DNA from: Deroplatys truncata
Lineage: Eukaryota > Arthropoda > Insecta > Mantodea > Mantidae
Length of the DNA stretch: 64,000 nucleotides
Assembly (NCBI GenBank): GCA_030765065.1
Contig: CM060977.1
Span: 97,295,795 to 97,359,794, forward strand
Reading direction: 5' to 3'
The notes below the pieces were generated by a model that did no database searches, was not told the origin of the DNA, and saw only the letters and a list, made by a program, of their open reading frames with translations. Position numbers and translations under genes: made by a program. Each line of letters opens with the position of its first letter. Position 1 is the first letter of the stretch. Positions 1 through 10,685 of the stretch are shown piece by piece.

Positions 1-447
1 TGTGAAACATTTCTTGACTATTGTTTTCTCAAAAATGTCCAAAGACGAATTAAAATAATTTAAATAAAAATTTATATATTTATCTGAATTTTCTGCGAAT
101 ATCCTGTGAACTCCACTTCACCCTACATCATTTTTGTATAACTGGTAAAGCATAAGAGATACACAAAATATTACTACACAAAAGAGTAGATCTCGTTAAA
201 GCCCACAACTTAGGGCAATTGTATTTTTTGACATTAAGCACTTCCGAGGTATTCTTTATTATTGGCAAAAATTTTTAAAAATGCAAGTCATTCATATTTT
301 CTCATGGTCATGCAAAGAGCATGGAGTTTAAAATCAATAACCTCTTTAAAAACCTGACTATAGCTTTAGCTTAGTATATCCTCTTATACCTACAACCAAA
401 TGTGTAATTGTGTCATGAAAATGTATCTTGATTAACAAGAAGTAGGT
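1..447 (+). repeat. Family A dispersed repeat, 3' portion (copy A1)
   Basis: This is the 3' half of a non-coding repeat found about 20 times in the window. Blocks shared with other copies include the ataactggtaaa segment near 138, the tgtagatctcgttaaa-like segment near 186, and the catgcaaagagaatgga-like block near 310. The copy enters from outside the window, so its 5' end is not visible. It ends near a diverged aagaagtaggtaag. It codes for nothing I can recognise. Confidence 0.75.
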
Positions 448-545
448 AAGACTGCCTCAGCGGTCGAGTGTTCAGCGCTCTGGCTCCTCGGAGATTTGCC
501 GCTGCGTCAGAGAATTTGTCTTTACCAAAATTATTTCCTATATCA
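448..545 (+). repeat. Possible tRNA-derived SINE fragment
   Basis: The stretch around 450-500 (cctcagcggtcgagtgttc) resembles a tRNA A-box region, but no convincing B box follows. It separates two family A copies in opposite orientation. It could equally be unrelated unique sequence. Confidence 0.25.
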
Positions 546-571
546 CATAGAGTCTGGAAGTGAATGTGAGT

Positions 572-977
572 GTGTTTAAAAATTCTGATGTGTTACATTT
601 ACATAGCTTTCTCTACCGTTATAGATACAAACATAATTGCGATAGGCATATGTTTAACAACTGGTCGCTATATGCTGGCCTTAGAATTCCATACTGTTTC
701 CATGCGATCGCAAGAAATAACTGAAAATCGACCGGACTTGAAAAGAATGACAATTCGAGGAAATCAAAAAATCGAACCCTTAATAACGGATATGTTGGAA
801 ATGGCTGATGTAATAAAAAGGTTGTTTGAAATAAATTGCGTGTTTTAAAGAAAGCAACTTGTTGTGTTGTAGGTTTTCGTATATCACTTAACGTTTTCCA
901 GTTATACAAGATTATACATAATTCCCTCCTAAAGAGGAATTCACAGGAGGTATACGTTTTATTTGTCATGTAAATAT
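572..977 (-). repeat. Family A repeat (copy A2), part 1, interrupted by LTR element
   Basis: Minus-oriented family A. It starts with the typical tail ctgatgtgtta and a diverged agctttctctac end at 576-600. It belongs to a subfamily that carries ctggccttagaattccatac and cgatcgcaagaaata blocks (also in copies near 11600, 24190, 25520 and 55890). The copy is cut at 977 by an LTR retrotransposon and resumes at 9864. Joining the flanks and removing one ATAT gives the uninterrupted family A order seen in other copies, which confirms the insertion. Confidence 0.8.
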
Positions 978-1474
978 TGTCGTATGCCTCTCTTTAAATT
1001 ATTTTACATAAACAGATGGGAGTTACTCGCTTGCAAGAGGCACGGGCAAATCAAACAAGAACTTCACATGCGAGGCTACGACGAGGGACGCAGCTAATTT
1101 AAAGTACCAAAAATAATGGCTATTCCAACATAATACCTGGCTTACGGGAAGAGAAGGACACTACACTACCATAATTAATATAAAAAGAGAATGGATGGAT
1201 GATTATTTATTATATAAAAATTGATTGCTTACCCCATGTGTCTGCCGGGCGAGGACGCCATGCTTGCCTTTGCACGGAGATGGCAGTTCAACGACTTTGC
1301 TACTTGCAGGTTGCCCACTGACTCTCTAAACAACGCTAACACACAAGCGTCACTGACGCCATCCCCTCTCTAATACTTAGTTCCCCTGAATTACCCCTAC
1401 TCACAGACAAACTGCCGTCTTTAACCTCGGTGCCAAGAGAGAGAGTGTATCCTAATATCTGTGCATACGCCACA
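978..1474 (-). repeat. 3' LTR of the gypsy-type element
   Basis: 497 bp. On the minus strand it begins TGTGGCGTATGC and ends GCATACGACA, giving short inverted ends and the canonical TG...CA termini. It matches 9369-9863 with about nine substitutions. A 2-bp GA insertion in the run near 1436-1445 explains the length difference. Confidence 0.93.
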
Positions 1475-1483
1475 TCTCCCCCT
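1475..1483 (-). other. Polypurine tract
   Basis: Read on the minus strand, AGGGGGAGA lies directly against the start of the 3' LTR. In LTR retrotransposons this position holds the RNase H-resistant primer for plus-strand DNA synthesis. Confidence 0.8.
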
Positions 1484-3664
1484 GGCTACCGAGATAGACG
1501 CCCTCGTCGACACAAGGGAAACCAGAGAAACAATAAAAGGACAAACAAAATGACATACATAATAAAAAAAAGAATTAAACATGTATGATGCACCAAAGAA
1601 TAACAGAATAATATACATGTGTGAGAAGCACCCAGACGACGACAAAGAATATTACTGGGCGTAGTGGAGTCTCGAGAATCTTGAGTGCTATCGAATAATA
1701 TTGTTACTGCACTTATGCTTGAGCACCCCGCACACGCACACACACCACACTGCCTCAGTTCACACGCACACTACACTGCAACTGCTCTTGATGGTCCCTT
1801 GAAACTGTTTGTGGGTGAATTTATAAAGTGCCCACAACGACGATTTGTCCTGGTGTAGAATTGTTATTACTGCAGGTCTCTGGTGATGACAACAGGGTGG
1901 GCAGTCGCTGGCTTGGACTGCCCCCCAAAATAGTGGCTCCTTATGTCACGGCAGTGTAGTGGCTGCCGGACAGCTTCCCTGTGGTGTTTCTTGACTTCTG
2001 GTGTGCCACGGGGATACTCCTGTGATCCTCTCGAGCTTCGCCACAGCAAAATACTACAACAAAACCACCAAACAATAAAAAGGGTGCTCCAACAAACAAT
2101 CACACATAAAAACAGTATGTCATGTACAATCAAATATTTTAAACATGTAAAGGTTTGCACTAAAATTCTTTTGACATGGGGCAAAGAAAGAGCAAAAAAA
2201 ATAAGTACAAATTGGCATAAGAGCTAAATTTTATAGAGAGTTGCCATCCAAAATTTAACTCACAATGCTTCACAATTCAAATAAAACATTAAAACAGACT
2301 CAGAATACATTAACATGACAGAAAAAACATAACCTTATTTGGGATCCCAATATTAAATCTTAATGACCAGCTGGTATCACTAACAAAAGAAAATAAGTGC
2401 ACTTACAAGACAATCACACATGATAATGAAATGAACTCATTCACACTGACCATGGTCCAAATTACACACAACACTCACTTAACTAGCTACTGAAAACTAC
2501 TGTATGCACTACTACAAACTAAATCCACAATACATCTCCAAACTACGCCACGTGACATGCTTTCAACTACTATTGTCATACTCTGTCACTAATACAGTTT
2601 CTCGTCCACAGTACTATCTCCCTCATCTCATTATTATCAACTCAATCATAATCATCATCATCATCAGTATTTCAATCAGCATCATTATTTCAGTCATTAT
2701 CATCTTTATCTCAACTTTCAATTTTCTCTTCAAAACAAAACATCTTCACTGACGTGTCTCATTTAACATGCTGTAAATTCAAAACATATAACATAGGCAT
2801 AACCTTCAAGAAATCACATTAATATTTCAGGAATGACACAAATAACATGACATTATACTGTTGCATCCACATCCTCCAAATCAAAATTAAGCTGGAAAAC
2901 AGTTGGTATTAAAATTTGCTATCTAAGATGGTAATAAACTTGTTGCATAAACAGAAAAAAAAATTATTCACATTACAACCACTTCCATCCATTTAATCTC
3001 TCGTGTGACTTCATCACACACGCTATACAGGCACGTTACAGCAACACCAATAAGCCAAAACCTCTGAAATCATCACATCAACTTTTCAAGTACATGTAGC
3101 CCTCCTGAAAAATCAACACATTTATACACTTCAACTATCGGGGTTACTCTTTGGCACTTCCACCGAAGCTGACATCATCTCATCTCTTCTCATCTCTCAC
3201 ATTAGCACCGTCGGGGTTACTCTTACGCACATCCACCGAGGCAAATCTCAACTCATATTTCTCACATAACCTCAAATACACACATACATACACACACTAT
3301 TCATGCAACAATTTTCTGCAAATAAAAATCACAGCATCATTATGAAACACAAAATCAAATCGAGTCAAATCAAATCAAGTCATATCAAATCAAATCGAAT
3401 GCAACAAAACAACATCACATCATTACTCAAAACAATACTGTCACAGACCATTCCTGAAAATGAAAGCTCAATTAAGCACATAGTACACAGGAAACACATT
3501 CCTGCAGCATAATACAACAAAACAAATGATTTTCAGTTCCAAAAACATAATTTAAAATTTAAGTTACACCCAAAATAATAATACACTTTTAATTTAGCAG
3601 AGACATTCATAGCACATATTATTCCTGAAAAGCAAAGCTTAATTAAGCATCACAAACTCAGACT
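1484..3664 (-). other. Long 3' untranslated region of the gypsy-type element
   Basis: About 2.2 kb between the integrase stop codon and the polypurine tract, with no coherent reading frame. It holds a TCA/ATC-rich microsatellite near 2640-2710, a duplicated block containing ggggttactct at about 3139 and 3211, a tcaaatcaaa-like short tandem near 3350-3400, and a second duplicated block (attcctgaaaa...aattaagca) at about 3451 and 3621. An env-like product would lie here, but I see no membrane or signal segment in a usable frame. Confidence 0.6.
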
Positions 3665-4420
3665 TTACAGTCTATAAGGACCCACAGGATCATAGTAAGG
3701 GTAAAGGCGTGACACATGAACACTCTGATGTTTGGTACGGGGAGCATGAGGTCGACCAACAAGGTAGGTAACGGGAGTGATCTGTCGGATAATTTCAAAA
3801 GGGCCAAAATATCTATGCAGCAACTTTGTACATTTACCTTTCCTCCTAATAGGAGTGAAAACTTTAACTAATTGACCTACATTATAAACCACATCTCTGT
3901 GTTTAGCATCAAATGCTTCTTTTTGCTTCACCTGCTGCTTTGTAATGTTAGCAACAGCAATCTCCCGTGCCTTCTGAATCTCTTGCAACGTCTGTCTCAC
4001 AAAAAGGTCATTAGACGTAGCTTGTAGCTGAACCTGGTTAGGTAAAGAAGGTTCTCGACCATATATCAAGAAAAAGGGTGAAAATTTAGTAGACTCTTGA
4101 ACACTTGAGTTATAAGAAAAGATGACATAGGGCAAAATTGAGTCCCAATTCTTCTGATTATTGTCCACAAAATGGCTGAGCATGTTTAAGAGGGTTTGGT
4201 TAAATCTTTCAGTAAGTCCGTTGCAAGCTGGATGATAAGCACTGGTGAAATTGGAAGACACTGATAAAGATCTCAATAATTCTTGTGTCACTTCACTTAA
4301 GAAAACTGAGCCACGATCAGATAACAAGGCAGCAGGGGCTCCATGCTTACAAATGATGTTATGCAAAATAAATTTAGCAACTTGAGGGATTATTGCTGAA
4401 GAAAGTGACGCAGACTCGAC
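3665..4420 (-). pseudogene. pol: Integrase catalytic core (second half) and C-terminal domain, gypsy-type pol
   Basis: Carries the second catalytic Asp (LLSDRGSVF) and the catalytic Glu (LTERFNQ) with 35 residues between them, the canonical DX35E spacing of retroelement integrases. A basic C-terminal region follows and ends RLYPYYDPVGPYRL before the stop. Integrase joins the cDNA ends to host DNA. The frame is continuous with the next fragment upstream except for one in-frame TAG at about 4420, where TGG (Trp) is the likely ancestral codon. No chromodomain is evident. Confidence 0.85.
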
Positions 4421-4627
4421 CTAGCGAGAAGCATACTCGGTCGCAACAACATACTTGTGTCCAGAATTTGAGCGTGGGAGAGGCCCAAGCAAATCAATAC
4501 CCCACCGCTCGCCTACAGATGTAACCGGAATTGGTTGTAATAAGCCTGCTGATTTCTGATTCTTCGGTCCTTTTCTTGTTTGACAGCTGGGACAGGTTCG
4601 GAAAAAATGTTCAATATCTTTCTTCAT
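4421..4627 (-). pseudogene. pol: Integrase zinc-binding end and start of catalytic core, gypsy-type pol
   Basis: Holds the CPSCQTRK cysteine pair of the HHCC zinc-binding domain; the two His lie in the upstream fragment, in CHDDPLSGHLEF. The first catalytic Asp follows in WGIDLLGP. A frameshift at about 4625 separates it from the upstream fragment ending YYWMG, and a TAG closes it after EYASR. Both lesions lie inside regions conserved in the family, so functional integrase could not be made from this copy. Confidence 0.85.
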
Positions 4628-5856
4628 CCCATCCAGTAATACCTGGAGTGAATTTTGGCAAACGTCTTTGAGAATTCTAAGTGGCCTGAAAGAGGATCAT
4701 CGTGACATGAAGAAAGAATTTCATGTTTTAGAGCTTCTGGAATAACCAGCAGATGGAGAGGGCCAGTGGAGCCAGCATTTTTACGATAAAGAACCCCTGA
4801 TTTGAGTGTGTAGTTGGAAATTTGTCTCTGAAGCTTCGACGGAGGATCATGGAGAGCATTAATAAGCTCAAGTAACCCAGTATCTTTCTTCTGGTGGTCA
4901 GCAACTTCAACTGATGACAGTAAACATGTGGGAAGCTCTTCAAGCTGTTCAAGATCACTTTCTGTAGGTTGTAACACAGGAAATCTCGATAGAGTATCAG
5001 CATCATGATGTTTCTTGCCAGATTTATAAGAAATGGTGTAATCAAACTCTTGCAATTTCAAACTCCATCGTGCCAAACGCCCAGTCAAATCTTTCAAATT
5101 ATTTAAATAACAAAGGGAGTGCTGATCAGATACAATATGAACCTTGTAGCCATAAACAAAACTGCGAAAATGGGTAAGTCCAAACAGGATGGCCAACAAT
5201 TCCAACTCAGGAACACTGTAATTACGTTCACATTTAGATAGTGTCCTCGAAGCATAGCCCACTGGTTTCAACACATTATCTATCTTTTGATACAACACTG
5301 AGGCAACCCCCAGTCCACTGGCATCAGAGTGTAGTTCGGTATAAGCACCAGGAGTATAGTGAGCTAAGACAGGGGCCGAAACTAATAAGTCCTTCAAATT
5401 TTGAAATGCAGTTTGCTGATCAGATCCCCAAATAAAACTTTGATTCTTACTAGTCAACTGAATTAGTGGTTGAGCAATATTAGCATAGTCCTTGATGAAT
5501 TTCCTGTAAAAATTAAACAATCCCAAAACTTTTCTCACATCTCGAACATTTTTTGGACGAGGCAAATTTTGAATGGAAACAACTTTATCAGAATCAGGGG
5601 AGATGCCATCCTTAGAGACTTCAAAGCCTAAGAGTTTGATCTTTTGCATGGCGAAGAAACATTTTTCTGGTTTGAGTTTAAACTTGTGGTGATCCAGACG
5701 TTGAAAAACAGCCTCAAGATTTTGTAACAACTCCTCAAAGGTTTTAGCAAAAACAACAATGTCAACCAAATATGCAATAGTCTTTTTAAAATTCAAATCG
5801 CCTAGCAAACTTGACTGCGATGTAACTGAAAAACCTAGGGGCATTTGCCAACCCAA
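4624..5856 (-). pseudogene. pol: Reverse transcriptase (second half), RNase H and integrase N-terminus
   Basis: The RT palm region reads AYLVDIVVFAKTFEELLQ, followed by thumb and connection sequence (VLGLFNFYRKFIKDYANIAQ). RNase H follows with its acidic residues in ELHSDASGLG, ELELLAILFG, HIVSDQHSL and HHDADTLSRFP. The first His residues of integrase come at the end. The YxDD catalytic box is YLVD: codon GTT at 5764-5766 replaces the usual Asp codon, removing one metal-binding aspartate. The fragment is offset by a frameshift (about 5790-5850) from the upstream RT half. Confidence 0.9.
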
Positions 5857-6445
5857 AACTCAAGCGTGTAAATTGATATTGACCCTGAAAAGTGACAAAA
5901 GAGGTATATTTTTGGCTGTGCTCTGCAATAGGTACCTGAAAGTATGCTGACAGCAAATCTAATGAGACAAACCATTTAGCCTCCCCCAAATAACCTAACA
6001 AATCATCTATCAATGGTAAAGGGAAAGAGGAAGTCTCTGTAACAGCATTCAATTTTCTATACTCGACACAAAATCTCATGGAGCCATCTTTCTTTTTGAC
6101 AAGTACTACAGGAGAAGCCCAGGAGGACTGTGATTCCTTGATAATTCCAGCATCTTGCATCTCTTTAACTTGCTCAGCAATAATTTCCTTTTGTTTATGA
6201 CGAACTCTATATGGTCTTTGCTTAATTGGCTTAGGGTCATTTACTTTGATATCAAATTCTGCAACATCCGTAGTACCGAGTTCTTGTAATGTTGTGGCAA
6301 AAGGATCAGTATATTTCAATAATAAAGCATGTAAATCAGCCTTTTGGGTTTCCAGGAGTTTACCATTAACATTAAAATTACAATTTGGAGCTCGCAGAGG
6401 AGTAACATCGGATGATAAAACAGAATTACCCTGGACGAGTGCCAC
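5786..6445 (-). pseudogene. pol: Reverse transcriptase N-terminal half, gypsy-type pol
   Basis: Contains the family signature order KQRPYRVRHKQKEII, SSWASPVVLVKKKDG, SMRFCVEYRKLNAVT, then LDLLSAYFQVPI with the first catalytic Asp, and LSFGLANAP at the fingers/palm transition. The normal FCVDYRKLN has Glu instead of Asp. The reading frame is lost shortly after LANAP and continues in another frame at 4624-5856. Upstream, an in-frame TAG lies at about 6450 where the sister copy at 61840 has TAT (Tyr). Confidence 0.9.
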
Positions 6446-7204
6446 ATCCTAAGCTTTGGCTAAGACTGTATTTGCAAACAATGTTTGTGGAACTGAAGTA
6501 TTATTGTGCACTAGAATGGTAAGTTCAGAGGCAGAATGACACAACAACGGTGGAATGGAAAGATTCTTCTTTTGCATTATATTAAGAGCGGGTTCACACA
6601 TAACCTCATTGCTAATGGCTGACAAAGGCTTAACTGATATATAGCATGTAACAGAGGTGGAATTTTAACATCATTCATAACTGCCATTTTAACACCAGAA
6701 TCTGCACAATCATTATCTTGGAGAGGGTTTACTGCCACATCAACAAAAGGTCCTTGTGTTAGGGTTATTGGTATACTGAACGCATCATTCTTAGAAGATT
6801 TCAGGGTTATCAGATTATGTGCATAGTCAATTATAACATCATGGGCCTGCAAAAAGTCATTGCCTAAAATTAAATCATGGGACAACTCTTTCACAACTAG
6901 TACATTCTCCTGAAAAAGAACATCATTAATATGGAAATCTAACAGAGTGTGGTAAGGCGCATCAAGTAAATTGTTTCCTGCAGTGCGGAGCATCATCTCT
7001 ATAGGTTTTAATGTAGAATGGTCAAGAACATGTACAGCATTCACAATACTCACTGCGCTTCCTGTATCGAGCAAATGGAGAGCTCTGTCTGGGCAATACG
7101 ACCAGTAACTTGCAAGATCTGACCTGATAATGCAGACACATCCCGTTGAGGTGCAACCATGCTGGTGGGCGGTGGTGGTGCTGCTACATCTTGTCATATG
7201 AGGC
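6446..7204 (-). pseudogene. pol: Aspartic protease and protease-RT linker, gypsy-type pol
   Basis: The active-site motif LLDTGSAVSIVNA is encoded near 7040-7070 and is followed about 75 residues later by LILGNDFLQAHDVIIDYA, the usual second protease motif. The enzyme would process the Gag-Pol precursor. The zinc-knuckle end of gag and the protease lie in different frames, and a further frameshift lies just before the DTG motif. The linker to RT carries the TAG at about 6450. The sister copy at 61142-61961 encodes the same protein with fewer lesions in this part. Confidence 0.8.
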
Positions 7205-8235
7205 TCAGCGCGAGTCGTTTTTTGACTGCGGGAGGCGGCTCCGGCAAAAGCGAGCCAGGTGGCCCTGCCTGTTGCATCTATAGCAGGTGACGGGTGGATC
7301 CCTCCGGTTGAAGTCAGATGACCGTGGAAGCTGTGAATGCTGTGAAGTTCTCTCCGAAGATGGTAACTGAAACTGGTTAACTCTGTTACATAACTGTTCC
7401 ACACGATCAATCAGCTGATGCATAGGATCGATAGGTACGTCCACAAGAGAAGAAGCCTGAGAAGGCTGAGGAGCTGGTAAAGTAACAGCAGGAACAGGTG
7501 CATTATTAAATAGAACAGAGGGTGGCGTAACCACTGCAGCCTGAGATTGAGCAGACACTAGATGTTCACGGTTCTGCATATAAAACTGTGCTTTGTCCAC
7601 TCGTCGAATGATTTGTATTACCTCATCAACAGTTTGAGGATTTAATGGCAATAAAGATTGTACATACAGAGGTCTAAGACCTTTAAGCAAGTGTTTAATT
7701 TGTTCCAACTGCAACATAGCTGGGTTGACTTGGTCACATAAAGATAGCACGTCATAGATGTAACTAATAACAGGTTCATCATCCAACTGTACCCGCTGTC
7801 TGAGTTTCATTTCCAGAATATCACTCTGGTTTGTTATCTGAAATGCATTTAGAAATTGTGTAGACAAGAAAACCCAATCATGGTGAGGGTGGCGATGGCG
7901 AAAAGTTTGAAACCATGATGCGGCAGTGTCTCGTAAATAGCATGGAAAGTATTTCTATTTCATTTCTTCTGGCCAGTCATTAGCAGCAGCGACCATTTCA
8001 AAGTTCTGCAGAAATTCATGCGCTGACAACCTGCTGGAATTCTCAAAGTAAGAGGGGTCAATGACCGGCCGACACACAGCTGACTGCATTGTACTGGCCA
8101 CGAAGGCGGATTAGGCACCACTGGTAACTGAGTAACAACAGGCGTACTAATACTGGACTTAGATTCCTCTTCACTATGCTCGCTAACTGGAGCAATTGCT
8201 ATATCAGATTTCTGCGTGGTACGTCGCTTAGGCAT
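7205..8235 (-). pseudogene. gag: Gag with CCHC zinc knuckle, gypsy-type element
   Basis: The start is the ATG at 8233-8235 (MPKRRTTQKSD), chosen because the sister copy at 60036 begins identically. The capsid-like retrotransposon gag region includes SDILEMKLRQRVQLDDEPV and QVNPAMLQLEQIKHLLKG. The C-terminus has one CYRCNRQGHLARFC knuckle (CX2CX4HX4C), which binds RNA. A frameshift near 8095 and a stop at about 7952 break the frame. Gag would form the particle in which reverse transcription takes place. Confidence 0.85.
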
Positions 8236-9368
8236 GATTGCAGCACAAAAGATAACGCAACCAGTAAATAAACAGTATGACAAAGCGATACAGATTACAC
8301 CAAACTAAACACTTATAGCATCACATGAATGTAAGTAGCAAGATCAGAACATAGCCAAATAAAACAGTTCCAGAAAGAATACAATTAAGCGCCCGCGGCG
8401 AAATATCAGAAAATTATACCAACACACGGTCTACACAAGCATGACACGCAAGCCACTTGGACACAGTACCAAGATTTTTAAACAGAATGAACACATGGAA
8501 GAAAAACAGAATGTCTTCAGTGAGAAACCTCGAACTGGAAGTTAAAAAAACCACGTCACACCTACTGTGACCACCGCTAACATTATCTCAAAAGGAGCAG
8601 AATACAGACTTGCAATTTATACGTAGCACAAAAAAAAATTCCTTCTCTTTTTTTTTAAAACAAATGTATCTGACCTGATATACACACGCAAATAAACGCG
8701 CCAAAACACGTGCTGATGAAGACTGGTTTCACAAGCTAGAATTATTGCTGAAATGCATGACCACGCGGGAATTACATAACACACGTGCGTACATAAAAGT
8801 TACACGAAAAATGTCGCAGAAAAGTATAGTAAACAGCTAGAAATCACAATCACTGGAATATAAAGTTATAAGTTTCCAGAACCACTGCTAATAAGCACAG
8901 AAAACAATATTTTCACCTAGATGGCCAACACGTGACGAGCACATTTTCAAAGTTGCAAATATCTCACTCGTTATCTCACTCGTTTCACAACTCAACTTTC
9001 ACAAAAACATATTTGAAAATATCCAGCACGAACCACTTAGCACAGCAATACAATTTAATGGAAATGAAGCCAAAATAGTAGGAAAATGGAGTCAGAAATT
9101 TTAGCGTCACGCCGACAGACAATGGAAAAATGCAAAAATGAACTCAAAATTAAAATTTAGAAACAAGACTTTCAGATATTATAGTAACAAAATTTAGAAT
9201 ATGGGAATCACAAATTAAAGCATAAAAATCCTTACCCTTAAGCCAGAAACAAATTTAGATTTTTCGTGACCACGTGGAGGACCACAAACCGTTACATTTC
9301 AGAGGGAAAAGAATTTTACACTTGAAAATCTCACAAAAAATTCAAATTATGCCTGGCCCTCCACCAAT
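8236..9368 (-). other. 5' leader and primer-binding region of the gypsy-type element
   Basis: About 1.13 kb of untranslated leader between the 5' LTR and gag. It is recognisably homologous to the leader at 58874-60035. Directly after the LTR the minus strand reads ATTGGTGGAGGGCC. In the sister copy the same GGTGGAGGGCCC block is preceded by about 21 extra bases that start TTTGGCGTGAGTCGCC, so the primer-binding sites of the two copies differ. I could not assign a primer tRNA. Confidence 0.65.
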
Positions 9369-9863
9369 TGTCGTATGCCTCTCTTTGAATTATTTTACAT
9401 AAACAGATGGGAGCTACTCGCTTGCAAGAGGCACGGGCAAATCAAACAAGAACTTCACATGCGAGGCTACGACGAGGGACGCAGCTAATTTAAAGTACCA
9501 AAAATAATGGCTATTCCAACATAATACCTGGCTTACGGAAAGGGAAGGACACTACACTACCATAATTAATATAAAAAGAGAATGGATGGATGGTTATTTA
9601 TTATATAAAAATGGATTGCTTACCCCATGTGTCTGCCGGGCGAGGACGCCATGCTTGCCTTTGCACGGAGATGGCAGTTCAACGACTTTGCTACTTGCAG
9701 GTTGCCCACTGACTCTCTAAACAACGCTAACACACAAGCGTCACTGACGCCATCCCCTCTCTAATACTTAGTTCCCCTGACTTACCCCTACTCACAGACA
9801 AACTGCCGTCTCTAACCTCGGTGCCCAGAGAGAGTGTATCCTAATATCTGTGCATACGCCACA
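9369..9863 (-). repeat. 5' LTR of the gypsy-type element
   Basis: 495 bp, TG...CA, nearly identical to 978-1474. The outer end abuts the ATAT target duplication at 9864-9867. Confidence 0.93.
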
Positions 9864-10090
9864 ATATCTTTATTAGAGGGTATTTTAATCAAAATCGTTA
9901 GATCCATTTTTAAATAATAAAAAGTGTTGAAAAATGTTCCATGTGAAGGGTAGTTTGCAATTGGACGATTTTCTTGGAAATATTCATGACGCATGTTTGG
10001 AAGGTACTGAGCATTAATATCAAACTTGGTGCTGATCTGGCCTTTTTTTGAGTTATGCTGTACACAGATATACACACATACAGACACAAA
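9864..10090 (-). repeat. Family A repeat (copy A2), part 2
   Basis: Continues the repeat broken at 977, through the blocks corresponding to attttaatcaaaatcgtta, aaatgttccatgtgaagggtag and gagttatgctgtacacagat. It is cut again by a SINE at about 10091. Confidence 0.8.
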
Positions 10091-10375
10091 TAAAATAAAA
10101 TAAAACTCGGTTTTATTTATTGACACTCTTTAATTAGTGTGGTTCTTAGCGTCCCATTGCATATTGGGCGTGAAATACCACAAATTTGCCTTGAGGTTCT
10201 TTTACGGGCCGTAAATCTACGACACGGGACCACCGGCTTTACTTCCCTTCCGAAGGAGGTCATGCTAAGGATTTTTACGCCCGAAAAAATCCATCGCCCT
10301 CCGTCGGGTTTGAACTTGCATCCTCGGGAACATGGTGCCCCTAGACCGTGCAGGAGGACAATAGATAGGCGTACA
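10091..10375 (-). mobile_element. tRNA-derived SINE (type S2) inserted in family A
   Basis: Read on the minus strand, the head carries cggtctaggggcaccatg (A-box region) and gttcaaacccg (B box, RNA polymerase III promoter type). The body has ccttagcatgacctcctt and the tail ends caatgggacgctaagaacc. The same ordered blocks occur at 50143-50360. The exact ends are uncertain by about 15 bp. Confidence 0.75.
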
Positions 10376-10513
10376 CACATTTTTATAAACATGCTTTAGT
10401 TTTCGATTCAGGGAGTCTCCAAAAATGTATTTCCAGGTAAAAATCGGAATCGAATTTGTTGGTGGAATGAGTACTTACTCTACGTACTATGTGCGTGGCA
10501 GAGAAAGTAAAAA
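10376..10513 (-). repeat. Family A repeat (copy A2), part 3 with its 5' end
   Basis: Resumes family A after the SINE (gattcagggagtctccaaaaatg...atttccaggtaaaa) and finishes with the typical end ggcagagaaagt at about 10497-10508, the inverted-repeat end of the element. Confidence 0.75.
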
Positions 10514-10685
10514 CTCACAAAATCAACGTCAAAAATCATATACTTTAGCAAGAAATAATATCATCAGCTGTTTCTCAAATCAAAGCCCCCTAAATGGCCA
10601 AAGAAATTAAAGGGGCGTATACAAATGAAACAATAAAAACTAAAATGTGTAATATTAATGTAACATCCTCTACTCATTGGCCTTT

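Larger units (their letters stand above)
978..9863 (-). mobile_element. Ty3/gypsy-type LTR retrotransposon, full length, coding-defective
   Basis: An 8,886-bp element read on the minus strand in the order 5' LTR (9369-9863), leader, gag, protease, reverse transcriptase, RNase H, integrase, long 3' untranslated region, polypurine tract, 3' LTR (978-1474). ATAT duplications flank it at 974-977 and 9864-9867. The protease-RT-RNase H-integrase order is diagnostic of Ty3/gypsy (Metaviridae). The LTRs differ by about nine substitutions and one 2-bp indel in about 495 bp, so the insertion is fairly young. The coding region nevertheless has several frameshifts and stops and a changed RT active site. 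No env-like ORF was found. A related, older copy of the same family lies at 58403-62115. Confidence 0.93.

Noticed and set aside
570-848. Open frames of 60-120 codons throughout the family A copies taken as small genes
   Set aside because: They fall at different places and frames in each copy, are not conserved between copies, and start or stop at repeat-specific substitutions.
1484-3664. An env-like gene in the long 3' region of the gypsy element
   Set aside because: No frame of adequate length with signal peptide, cleavage site or membrane anchor; the region is low-complexity and duplicated.
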